From Chrysoperla carnea (taxonomy: Eukaryota; Arthropoda; Insecta; Neuroptera; Chrysopidae), in assembly GCF_905475395.1 (NCBI RefSeq), contig NC_058338.1, positions 92,799,435 to 92,863,434 of the forward strand: a stretch of 64,000 nucleotides of DNA, read 5' to 3'. The number at the start of each line of letters is the position of its first letter. The stretch's first letter is position 1. Both the position numbers and the translations under genes were made by a program. Positions 37,501 through 49,075 of this stretch are shown here, piece by piece. The notes under the pieces were generated by a model, which worked only from the letters and a program-made list of their open reading frames with translations, did not search any database and had not been told where the DNA came from.

Positions 37501-40500
37501 AATTTTTAATAAATTTATGGTTGAAGATGGTACCGAAGAAATACCTATTTATTTATTAGGTAAGATAAAACAAATAAAATATAGGTTTAGGTTCTCATAT
37601 CGTCCCCGTAACATATTCAATTTTTTTGAAATTTTAATGGTACTCTCTGTATATATAAAATCTATTATGGAGTTGCTGACTCATTTTTTAAAATAATTTA
37701 ATTATTTTATTATTAAATTTTTATAGGTTCACCTCATGCGAATGATTGGTTAAAAGTAGCTGATAAAATATTACCTCACCCACAAATATACGATAAAATT
37801 GTTAATACTATTAAAGAAAAGGTAAGAATTCATTTTTCAAAAATCGCTTTTATATCATGGGAAACTTTTAGGGAAAAATAAAAATTTAGATATTCTATCT
37901 TTGGCTACTTACAAGGGAACAAAATGAAATACTTCATGTGAACAGATTTTCAGCCATTCTTGGCCGCTGTCCTATAAGCTGCTAAACTTTTCAGATTTTC
38001 CAGGTTAAGAAAAATCATTTGAATTCATTCAATCATTTTTCAATCTAAAAATCACAAAAATCATATCGTCCGCAATCTAATTATTCTGAAATTAGTTTCC
38101 TAATGAGACAGAATCGATATATTTAGCATTGCGGACTATCTACACCTCCCTCCCTCATTACCATTGCGGGCGATCTAATTTCGACTATATTTTTTGGAAT
38201 ATCCGTCGATTAAATTCCTCGCTTTAAATTTGATAAGTTCAAAATTGAGACAGACGCTACATCTTTGGCACTCTATTGGAGCCAAAGCTATCCGCTTCGA
38301 GAGTGCGGCATAGCCTTATGATTGAGGACGCGCAGCTTTTATGTAAAGACTCTCAAAAGCTACGCTTGGCATGCCGATTTTGTGTACATAAAACGTTTGC
38401 ACTTTGATTGAGCATCGTTTGGAAGAACGTGCTCGCTCTGCGGAATGAATTCAGAGCGAACTCGTTTCTTTGATTTTTGGCGGAACGTTCGTGTTGATTC
38501 CACCGAATTTTCTTATATGTAGTTTATTATCGTCTTTGAATAATTTATCAATGTATTTATAATTATTAACAAAAGTGTTTTCCTTAATAGATTATTGGAG
38601 GAAAAGCCGCATATGAATGCGCCCAAATATTAACAAATAATATGGGATTAATGAATTACAATGAACAATTTTGGAAAAATTCTAGATTTAATTCAAGATG
38701 TCCAACTAGTATATTGAATTTCTGTCAAAGTGGAAACATTGAGTAAGTTATTTCCAAATACAAAGTAACTTGATACTATTTGAGCTTTTTTACCAAGTCT
38801 TCAAACTTTAAAAACTTTTGTATTTCTATAAAGCATTTTTTTATTAATTTTAAATTTTTTTGTAGAGTGGTTACATGTAATGAAACTTCTTTATCGAAAT
38901 TTATTGAAGCCAATGGAATTGGCTTGCATATTTCACACTCTCAATTGACGGGGGAGGATGAAAACAACCTAAGTTATAGTATACGTAATCCAAATAGATA
39001 TTCAGGTAAATAAAATGTCAATATTTTATATTTTAGTTCTGATCCCAAATTGTTGATTATGTATTAACGGACTTGTTTTTCAAAGTAAATAAAATTTAGG
39101 TCTTTCTTAATAGATTCATATTTATTTAGTTAAAGACGCCGTTATTTAGTTAAATAGCACATATCTACGAAATAAGATATTCACTTGTCTAATTATTTGG
39201 GTAAATCTACCGGATTTTGATAACCAATTCGAAAGATTTTGGGAGAATGCTTTTAAATAGGTTTCTTTCGTTGTAAAAAATACAGAAAAAGAGTTTTCCG
39301 GTTCCAAAACACGACTGGATTTTTTCGAGTTTTATGCATTTTTGTTTTGTAATGTTTCGGCTCATAATCATTTTTTGAAAAAACAAAACGTTCGCACTAT
39401 CTGAAAGTACACAAAACACCTGCAATTTAAACAAAAATAGTTAAAATCCGATGATTTGCCTAAACGGTACGAAAACTGTTGAAATTTTTCAGAAAAATTA
39501 ATTTTTTTCAAAATTGAAGTTATGTACCGGGCTAAATTTACCATTCTTTTTTATGATCATAAGTTACATCTTTTTCCAGAATTTCAACTCAATTCCTTTA
39601 TTTTAGGAAAAGTTGTCAGAGAAATATTTTCTTAAGATTTTGAGGTTATTTTGCTATGTTCAGCAGGGCTGCCAGTAGAGCCAATTTATTTTATACCGCT
39701 TGGTCACTGAAATTATACAGAATCAAATCTCACTATACAAAGCGACAAAATTGTTAAAAAATAGTCTGTAAACAGTTCCAGTAGCAAGTGGCGCTGGGTT
39801 AAAAAGTCACTTTTACGTTTACTTTTAATGCTAACGAATATTACTCAGAGAGCGCCAATTTCGATTAGAATAGTTTTCGAAAGAGCGACAAGCTCATCAC
39901 GCCATCTACGAATAAGAAATGTTCGATCTCTCGTTATCTCAAATAATCGGTATTTTAATTCTCACGGAAATTACCTCACGTTTGAATTTTTTTTTTTGTA
40001 TCCAATTATACGAGGCAATCTGCTATACAAACTGGATACATAAAATAACCATATTATACACTTTTTGTATCCGATTATACAATCTGGCAGCCCTGATGTT
40101 CAGGGCTCGAAGCAAGGTCAATTCAAAATTAATTCGAAATTCGTAACAAACAAATCTTTTTTTAATTTGGCTCAATCTGATCAATAGAAGCAGAGATATT
40201 TAAGAAAACGTTACCAAAGAAAACAGTGTAGAGATAAATTATCCCAAAACGGCGTGCAGAAGGTCGTGATATTTAAAAAAATCAGTCTTAAAAAAAAAAT
40301 CCAATCCTATTTTAGATTAACCCAACTAAATGGTTTTAAACTTACTTTTTATTATTCTAAAAACAGATTCACACATTGGTATTTAACAACCTAAAGACAG
40401 ATTCACACATTGATATTTATTAATTCATGTCAATCACTTACACAATACATACGTAGTATACATAATTATATAAATTCGACAAAAGAGTCTGAGGTTCGAG

Positions 40501-43016
40501 TTCCGATTTTCATCAATTGATAAAATAATTTGAATATTCTAAAATGATATTCTAACGTTTATTTTTAATTTGTTCCACTTTAGCTCTTACCGAAGGTATA
40601 AAAGAAATCGGCCATTTATTATCAATACATCCGTCAAATTTACATACACAAGAAATAGTTTATTTACATGAATTTGATATCTATTCTGAAAAATACCATG
40701 CAAACGAGACTTTACTATTATTACATGCGTTAAGAATCCTACCACGATTAGCATACTATATCAGTGCGGATGAGTGGAGATTACAAGTATTAGAAAATGA
40801 TACGAATGATATTGATTGGTGGAATTTAAGGCAACAATATCAACGTGTAACTGGTAATGGAAATACCAGCGATTATTTATACGATTTAAATTTACTACAC
40901 AATTCACCGTATATTAGGTAAGTTTGGTAGTCTTAGCTAGTCACAAACGAACATTCTAGGCTGTAAAAAATATGGCAAAAAATTTCTTTGAATATAGTCC
41001 ATGAGTGCTAGTTGTTATTAAACTGTTGCCTTAAAGGTGGCAAAATTGTAATTTATTGAAAATCTTCTTTAGTCTCTTGTTTTTAATAATACAATGAATA
41101 AGCCGGAAAGAAGTGTCAAAAGTGGAAAAATGGGGAAACAGCATTCCAAGAAATATGACCCCAAGGAATGCACAGCCAACTTAAAAACTGTTGCCTTAGA
41201 GGTGGAAAAATTGTAGTTTCTTGAAAATTTCCTTTAGTCTCTTTATAATAATAATATATTGTATAGACCGGAAAGAAATTTCGAAAGTGAAAAAATAGGG
41301 AAACAGCACCCCAAGGAATATGACTCCAAGGAATACACAGCCAAAATAACCCAATCAGAAGGGGGCATAGGGTCCCAGCTGTGGGCATATGTAGCCCAAA
41401 TTTTTTTGAAATGCGTATTTTGGCTTAAAATTTTCATCTAGTAGGTATTTTTGGGGGCTGAATATGAATCTTATATCAAATTACACTTATTCTATCACGT
41501 ATTCTAAAAATCATGCCATTTTTAACACGAAATTCCACTTTTTGGCACAAAAACTTATCCAGGAAGTATTTGTTGTCCCTGATTACGAATGCGATGTTCA
41601 ATTACACGGATAGATTACATTACGGAATATAAGAATTACACGTAGCTCGTGACCGTGACAGATTTTGATCAGATCGATCTGAAGAACATTTTGGGGGCGG
41701 TTTGAAAAACTTTCATAGAAAGCCATTTTCCTACTCATATACTAATACTATATTATACTAGCGGACCCGACAGACGTTGTCCTGTGGAAACGTAACTACA
41801 ATTCATTAATACCTATACTACGTTTAGCCTGTCTGCTACACTCATCCCGCTAAACCCCAATTTAACTCCCATTTATTGGACCGGCCTGAGCTTCGACCTT
41901 TGGCCTGGCCTTCGGCAGTGGAGCTCGCTGCGCTCGCATATGGCTCTAATAAATGCCTATTGACAATAAAAAATACATAGTACACATAGTAAGTTGTAAT
42001 ATAATGTGATATGATTTATATGCGCTCCCACCATTTAATGAGATTGAGATTGTAGTGGACCGAATGGTAAATCTAAACCATTCTCCAATCCCCTTGAACT
42101 CACACAAAAAATTTCATCGAAATCGGTCCAGCCGTCTAGGAGGAGTTCAGTCACATACACACGCACACAAGAAATATATATATTAAGATTCGTAACTTTG
42201 ATCGTCCGTAGCTCGAAAACTACTCGTTAAAAATTTGTGTGGCCGAGGGAGCATTTAGGGACCGTTAGAAAAAGTTTCACAGAAAGCCATTTTCCTATCT
42301 AATATTGCGGCGTCCTTTACAGAATAGGTCTACAAAATCCAAGTCATATAAATATATTTCAATATTCTTTTCCAGCAAATTTTTGGGAGTCATTCTGCAA
42401 TTCCAAATCCTAGATTATTTCCAAACAGAAAATGAAGATGAAAAATCAGATATCATAGAAAAATTAAAAGAAAATTCCAATTTCAAGTAAATAAAATATA
42501 TATATTTAATATTTCAAAAATTAGAAATTTTCAATTTACAAATTTTTCCACAGGGATTTATTAAAAGCTGGATATACCGAAGAATGGCCATTTTTAACAG
42601 ACAGATACTTAAGAATTGAAGAAGTTGATACCAGTGCTTTGTTAACATTCTTTCAACCGCTCGAAGATTATTTAGATAATGCACCATTAAAGCGAGATAC
42701 TGTGGCTCCAATAGAAATTACAACAACTTCAACTACACCAATACCGACAACTGTAGTTATAGAAAAAGTCGTATCAACTGGGAAAAATGGTTTAGAAACA
42801 TCATCTAACAGCGCCGAACACTTAAATAGTTCTTTAGTAGCCACGTCCAGTGAGAATCCAGATAGTATGTTATTGAGTGCATCGAACCTGTATATAATTA
42901 TCGGTTGCACCATTTTAATAGTATGTGCGATTATTGGTGGAATTGCAATTGTGCGTTTACGAACAAAGAAAGATACAAAAGAAGTGAGAAATAATAATCG
43001 GCGATTTGATGCTTAA
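34543..43016 (+). CDS. Angiotensin-converting-enzyme-like protein (M2 family), membrane-anchored, catalytically dead
   Basis: Exons: 34543-34743, 36015-36164, 36313-36403, 36986-37126, 37371-37559, 37727-37821, 38591-38742, 38866-39005, 40584-40917, 42376-42486, 42554-43016. All are GT-AG and in phase, giving 688 aa. Residues 1-21 are a signal peptide (MNSKIFLLIINICILLKLSQ). The body follows peptidase M2 (SAWNTKFQ, MYDVESYWDLL, PHANDWLKV, RYLRIEEVD), but the HEXXH stretch is replaced by EANGIGLHISH (354-364), and the third-ligand region HEAIGD by LTEGIKE (388-394). It therefore cannot bind zinc in the normal way. A Thr/Ser-rich stalk (about 585-640) leads to a membrane helix (647-668) and a basic 20-residue tail. 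Drosophila Ance-3 and nematode ACN-1 are comparable non-peptidase, membrane-bound ACE homologues. The ATG directly follows an acceptor-like ctcttgttacag, so a 5' UTR exon probably lies upstream. Exons of residues 1-120 are divergent. Confidence 0.88.
35021..35870. mobile_element. Long inverted repeat (~384-bp arms, ~82-bp loop) in ACE-like intron 1
   Basis: Arm 35021-35404 pairs with 35487-35870. Facing blocks include CTGAATTTACTAAAGCTGAT, CTATAGTAGTTGTGT, ACTGTCATAATTGTTATTTA, CAGTCAGCCCTAATGTATGT and GCCAACCATATTGTGGAACA. Mismatches and small gaps are scattered, perhaps 10%. No ORF of substance. Transcription through this intron would make one long hairpin RNA. Confidence 0.85.
38000..38520. 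repeat. Dispersed repeat shared with 43870-44240
   Basis: GAGACAGACGCTACATCTTT and GGCACTCT occur here and at 44170-44200; ATATCGGTTCTGTCTCAT-like and TTGCGGACTATCT blocks lie upstream. Intron of the ACE-like gene. Confidence 0.5.
41095..41560 (-). repeat. Inverted and partly doubled copy of the 11460-11835 repeat
   Basis: The piece GCCGGAAAGAAGTGTCAAAA...GGGGAAACAGC...AAGGAAT appears twice in tandem (41100-41165 and 41268-41335). It then continues as in the 11.5-kb copy to AATTCCACTTTTTGGCACAA. Small ORFs on both strands belong to it. Confidence 0.6.
41751..42190 (+). mobile_element. Short interspersed element (AGCGGACCCGACAGACGTTG start)
   Basis: Starts at CTAGCGGACCCGACAGACGT and ends CGGTCCAGCCGTCTAGGAGG, then TCACATACACACGCACACAA and an AT tail. 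This layout resembles 3' tails of RTE/SINE-type insect repeats. More GC-rich than its flanks. No coding function. Confidence 0.5.
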
Positions 43017-43194
43017 TAATTGTGTGAATTATTTTAGTGTTATTAGCAAATGAAAACTTAAAATATGGATAATGGAGTTATGTCATAATTTTGAAAATGT
43101 ACAGGGTATATTGATCTTTATACGACTCTTATCTCCTTGTATTGTAAGTGGTTGTCTAAAATCTTTCGCAGAGTCAAATGCGGATATTTTTAAT

Positions 43195-43411
43195 CCCTGG
43201 TGGGAAAAATATTTGAAGAAAGAATAAATCTTTATAAAAGTCTTAGAAACTCTGAAAAAGTCTTGGGAACTCTGAATAATTGAATTTCTAAACGCTTTTG
43301 GACTATCTAATTCAGAGTTATCCAGGAGTCCGAATTAGACAATCCAAAAACGTTCTGAAATTCAGAGTTTTTATGACTTATTCTTTCTTCAAATATTTTT
43401 TCCACCAAGGA
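43195..43411. mobile_element. MITE with CCCTGGTGGAAAAAATATTT ends, copy 2
   Basis: About 36-bp inverted ends (CCCTGGTGGGAAAAATATTT at left; from the right, CCTTGGTGGAAAAAATATTT), both continuing GAAGAAAGAATAARTC. It lies about 180 bp past the ACE-like stop, possibly in its 3' UTR. Same family as 20254-20493. Confidence 0.75.
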
Positions 43412-43939
43412 TGTCACAAGTTATCATCTGTGAGTGTTTTCCCCTACCTTTATATACTGCCAGTGTTCGGAGAATATTTATAGAGTTAAGGTATTATGGT
43501 TACGTTTACACGAACACATGATCATTAGAGCCGTATTACTCAAATATTTTTGGGTAATACGGTCGAAGAAACACGGCAAATACCTGTATATTTTGAGCTC
43601 CAATTATTAATATAATCGAAACCGTTTATTACCAAAATTGACCATAAATTAGGTGATATTTTTAGTATTGTTAAAATGGTTACCTTCTCTAGTATATGTA
43701 CCAAGATTTTCAAACCTTTTTGAAGACGTATTCCAGCGACAGAAAGAAATAGTATGTAGTAAATACCTAAGTTAACATCTATGCTCAGCAGACAAAATGT
43801 GCGGTCGAATCTCAAATTTGACCCCCTTATTTTCTTCTGTGGTAAGAAAGAGATAAATAATGAGTCATTTCAGAAAGGCTGAAAATTTCATTGGTGTTTC
43901 GCGTTCTAAATCGTAAGAATCAATCGTAATGATCCCAAG

Positions 43940-44195
43940 TCCCAAAGATGTAGCGACTGTCTCAAGTTTGAACTAATTCCAGAAAGGATAGAACCGGTTT
44001 TAATCGACTTGGGGTAACATTTCCAAAAAAATATTGTTTATGTGAGATCGTCCGAAATGGTAGTGGGAAAATTTATCTAGTCCGAAACGCTGAATATATC
44101 GGTTCTGTCTCATCAGGAAACTGATTTCAAGCAGATCGGTTCCATCCTTTCTGGAATCAGATCAAACTTGAGACAGACGCTACATCTTTGGCACT
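43940..44195. repeat. Fold-back repeat downstream of the ACE-like gene
   Basis: Arms 43940-43996 and 44137-44195 are inverted copies (CCAAAGATGTAGCGACTGTC facing GACAGACGCTACATCTTTGG). Part of the 38000-38520 family. Confidence 0.6.
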
Positions 44196-45049
44196 CTCAA
44201 AGTCTCCCCTCCCTCTCTGAGAATGCGAAATAAGCTTACGATTGGGGACGAAATTCTGGCTAACATCTACAAATTTTCAAATGTCTCACTAAACCTAAGC
44301 TTGGTCGCAGACCTAATATCAATGTAGCGCGTTTTTGCTAAATACAGCAGCTACTGATACTACAAAAATTATGTAAATTATAAAGAATCAAGCACACATG
44401 CAATTTTATTTTGTCTAGTTGTTTAAAACTATACTATTAAACTTCGACGAGTTTCACGAACAAAATGGTTGAAGATATTCGCCGAAGGACAAAATAAACA
44501 ATAAATTTGAAACGCAATCTGTCGCTGATTTTAAGTTTAATGTATATAATTGAATACGCTTTCTCCTCCTTCTTTGAAGATCATAAATATACGGAACTGG
44601 ATTTTTTGTTTGTTTTATTTTTATTTTATATTTTTTATCGAACCAATTATTTTAATTTTGATGATCTTTTTACTCAACACTTTGTACACTTTTTCACTAT
44701 AGTAATTAGTAATGGAATTAATCTAGTTTTTAGTGTACACTTTAAATAAAAGTGTAGGTAAGAAGGAACATAATTCGTATCGTTAATAAGCATCATCGAA
44801 TTGAGAGGATCATTCCAAAATATATTAAATTTTAAAATGATCATTAGATATTAATACCGTTTTTTTAAATTAATTTATTTTATGTTTGTAAATAAATTGT
44901 AGATATTTTAATTATTTTATTTTATTTTTTTTTAATTTTCAAAATTGTTTTTCATTTTATAAAAAACTGTTTGTATTTTATTAAAAAAATCAAGAGATAT
45001 ATTTATTAATCTTTATTATGTGAATTTTTATTATTATAAACCTGATTTA

Positions 45050-45520
45050 AAGTGGTTCGGCTATCACGTAACTAGTCAACTAGTCAATTTTTATGACGTA
45101 AATGAAAGAAAATGCTATAAATATATCGTAAGCTAGACAATTTGTATGACTGAAATGTAAAAAAATGCTTTAAAAATATCGAAAAAGCGTCAAATACTAA
45201 AGTTTTTTATGTTTTCTTTTTGGAAAGCGCCGTAAGGTAATGTTTTTTTTTTTTTTGATAAACAGAATCTGGGTTAAATTTTCTTCATGATGAAAACTTT
45301 TTTGAAGTTCAATCACCGATTAATTTTTGTACAATTAACATTATTGTGAGTTCCTACATTAATGTACTGTGTTAAAAATCACAATTTTAAAATGAAATAA
45401 TTCAAAATTTTGTCCTGCAAGAGGCCCCCAAAACTGTGTTTATTGTGATCACTGGACTTTGAACTATAATTTACCGCAAGAAAATGAACATTCACCGTAC
45501 TTACTCAAGCAACCGAATCA
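45050..45520 (-). repeat. Dispersed element, minus orientation (pair of 58065-58525)
   Basis: Both copies contain, in the same order, AAGTACGGTGAATGTTCATT, GCAGGxxAAAATTTT, TAATGTTAATTxTACAAAAA, TTCATCATGAAGAAAAT and GACTAGTTGACTAGT-like ends. The copies are inverted with respect to each other. Confidence 0.65.
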
Positions 45521-46184
45521 CTTTAACCTCATTACCCCTGTAAGACTTTTGATACGTTTCTTTTTTACTGGTACTGTACCTTTTTCAGACATACTGAATG
45601 ACATGATGACATACTGAGCACAAAATGTTATTAGGTAAATACTTATTAATTTGTTTTTGTTTGACAATAATCGAGAATCGCGGCAATTCGAGGTAAAGTA
45701 CTTTTTAATTGAACAAAATATTAATTTTAAAAAAAATTTCAACGGGTAGCCGTTGTTTTTTGCAGGTAAGAATGCAAATTATTTATTTCTAATCACTATA
45801 TCATTAATATTTTTCAAATAGGGTAGGTCCAGCAGAATTGGACTATGTTTCTTTAAAGTTATTTTTCTGAAACTTTACAATGTCTGGAAATTGGTATATA
45901 TTTCTATGTACATACATTGTCGCATGTAAGATGAAGACACCCTCATATTTTCGTTATTTATAGAAATATCGATTTGAAGTTTTTTACTATTGTGCCAGTT
46001 TAGCCAAATATTCGACTAGTCCGTCTATACCGATTGTCCATCAATCCCGGACTTACCCTATGCATACCTCGTAATTATTTATTACCTTACATCCAGTAGT
46101 ATAACATTGAATGCATTCTAACTATAAAAATATTAATTTTAGAAAAAAAAATTAACGTAAAATTTAGGAAATTTGTTGATTTAA

Positions 46185-47880
46185 AAGTTGGGGTATTAGC
46201 ATTTTATTAATTAAACAATTATAAGAAGAGATGTCGGTTAAAAAGTCAATAAAAATCGTAATATAGTCGTAAGCGGTAAGTGATAAAAAAAATTATTTAA
46301 CAAAAAAGATAGGTAATTATCTACAATAAAAGTTATTAGCATTTTTGTCTAAAGTGCACGGTTACGGAGATTTGGCAAAAACGGTTTTTCTCAGAATTCC
46401 AACCACCAAACTTGTAAGATTTTTGTGAATTAACATTCAGAAACAAGTGGAAACAAGCAATTGACTAAGTTAATTTTTTAAATACCATGTATAGACTGTG
46501 TTGATTACGTAATCGTTTTTCGTTACGTTATTTAAGTAAAGAACGATAGTCACCCTTAGTCACAGTCGTTTACCGATGGGTCAAGTGATTTTGCAATCCG
46601 CTCCCGGACCACCACTTTTGACCTTAAGATTGCAGCTACGGAGCACCACTTAAGTGATACTGAACCTATTTAAAAAAAATAACTTCTGCATTATAGACAA
46701 GAGAAATGGGTTTCTCTATTACCTGTATTAATTAAGTTAAACTAAGCTCAAGTACCGTTGATCGACCTTCACTCTTTCTTTTTCATGATTAGAACCAGTT
46801 TTTTTTAGAACCTGATTACTTTTTAATTTTTATTTCTCTTTAAAAATAGATTTTTTTTGGCTCAAAGACAGCTAAAAGATATATATTACAACCTTGGTAT
46901 AGGTAAGTTTTATTGCAAAGGCAGTGTTTGATTTTACGTTGAATTCTTGAGTGTAAAATAATTAATTGGTTGTTTACTCAACTGTTATAAATAAATTATA
47001 AAAGACTGCACTTTTTATTGATCAGTATATTGGGAACGAATCATTTTTTACTACAAAATCTAGTGCTTCAAATTTAGACTATACCTAAGTAATTAGATTA
47101 CCACCAAATATTTATCCAAAATTGGATAAAAATAAAAATAAACTTGGATTTCAATGATTTTTCGAAGTATAAAAATTAATTTTGTTTTAAATAAATTAGT
47201 CTAAGATTCAATATAACAAAAAGTTAAAAAAATATGGTCAAGATTTAGTAGAATTGATCATCATAGTTGATATTAAAATTAAATAATAGGTAAGTATGAT
47301 CACATACAAACCTTAAAAGAATTGGCACCCAACTTTAAACCTTTTGATTTGTTGTAGTTCTAAGCATTCTGAATAAATATCTCAATGGTCACAACGAAAA
47401 ATAACGAACAGTTTTCGAGTTATTTAGCATTTTATTGTTTAAACAATTATTAGAGAAGAGATATCGGTCAAAAAGTCAATGAATAAATCATAATAGTCGT
47501 ATAAGTAAACGGTAAGTGATAAAAAATAGTATGTTACACTACAAGAGCAGAAAGTTTGAGAATCCTGTAATGTGTTCACCTCGCGCATAAATATGGCGCA
47601 AAGTTCAGGGCTCTTAAACTTTCTGCTCGTATGATGGATGTATGCTATTTTTTTTTTATTCTCAGCCGAAAGTTCGTATTTTCTGCTTCTATTGGGAGAC
47701 CGAAAGTACGTACTTTTGGCCGTGGATAAAGAAAACATTAATGTATAAATAAATAATAATTATAAATATTAATAATTATAAATAAATAAATAATTATTTT
47801 TAAGTAATAGTTATTACCATTTTTGACCTAAAGTACATGTTTAAACGGTTTTTCTCAGAATAATGGCAATTTTGCATTTA
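46185..47880. repeat. Duplicated segment (46185-46420 and 47425-47880), the second interrupted
   Basis: Shared words: AACAATTATxAGAGAAGAGAT, TCGGTxAAAAAGTCAAT, CGGTAAGTGATAAAAAA, TTATTAxCATTTTTG and AACGGTTTTTCTCAGAAT. In the second copy about 260 bp are inserted, including a short hairpin (GAGCAGAAAGTTTGAGAA at 47545 facing TCTTAAACTTTCTGCTC at 47613). Confidence 0.55.
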
Positions 47881-48089
47881 GGTTACTCCCCAACACTATG
47901 ATAAAACACATCCTCTGTTTAAGTAGTGTTTTATTGGATGAATTTGATTTTAAGGAATGTATTTTTTATTAATTGATTATAATAAGAGTAGGATAATTAT
48001 CTGGTAAATTAGGCCTCAGATCCAAATTTGGTAAATACCATTTTCTTCTTTTTTCTCAGCTTATTCAGGAAGCGAAAGTTCTGCAGTCA

Positions 48090-48400
48090 ATAATAGAAGA
48101 TCCTGTGTATACAATAAATGTATACTTGATACAATACAATATATGTATAATATTCTCACCTAATTCACGGGTAAACAGTGATGTTTACGAAAAAATGTTT
48201 CAAAAAAAGTTGTTTATTTTTTTTATAAGGAAAATTATTTACATTTCAATTTTTGTTCTATCTCTAACGGTTTACAAGATGGGTCCTACAGACCCAGGAT
48301 CCAATTGATCCATGTTGCCCATTTACAAACTCAAACTCACGTTTTAGGTCCTAATCACTCTATAAAAATTTCAGCTTAATCACTCCGACAATTTAGTGAA
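48090..48400 (+). repeat. Dispersed ~550-bp repeat, partial copy
   Basis: Contains GTTCTATCTCTAACGGTTTA, CAAGATGGGTCCTACAGACC and AAATTTCAGCTTAATCAC-like words of the 15690-16230 repeat. Confidence 0.55.
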
Positions 48401-49075
48401 TTTTGGGACAAGAGTAACGGGCTTAGGGGATAATCCTAATGCCGAATTGGCCATATTACCCATAAAAATGAAAAACTAGACTTGATAATTAAAATTGATT
48501 AAAAAACCACGAAGTTATAACAATCAAAGATTGCATTCAAAGGTTGTCCATCTCCTATTAGCAAAACAAAGTTTTATATATAATGTCTATGGCGATATAC
48601 AAGTATGACGTCACTAATGGGTATCTTCCTCTTTGTTTAATTAGGAATTTTAAACGTTCATATCTTGCATACTAGTCAAGATTTTTTAAAACCAACTTCA
48701 TTTTTTTATCCGTGAAGAATTCTACATCTGAAGTGGTTAAAAAAAATTAAGTCCAATCCCCTATTTGGAAATTTTAGAACACTGCCTAGATTAAATAATA
48801 TTCACTACCATAGTTACTATTCCGTAAAAAATAAATTTTTATAAACAATTCATATTTGAGTATGAAATACTCGGCACGAATGATTTCTCAAATACTACAA
48901 GATTATTTAAAAAAAATTTTTTTAAACATATTTCAGGCGTAATTTTTGTAGTATGTGATGAAATTCATTCTTTTGAATGAAAATTTGGTGAAAAATACAC
49001 TTTTGGGATGTTATTTAATTTTTAAATATAAATAACTATTTTAAATAAAAAACTACATGTTATGATTTATAAAAC

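Noticed and set aside
41116-41441. Overlapping ORFs on both strands with an internal repeated SWLCIPWGHI-like phrase.
   Set aside because: The phrase repeats because the DNA is a tandemly doubled copy of a dispersed repeat also found at 11460-11835.
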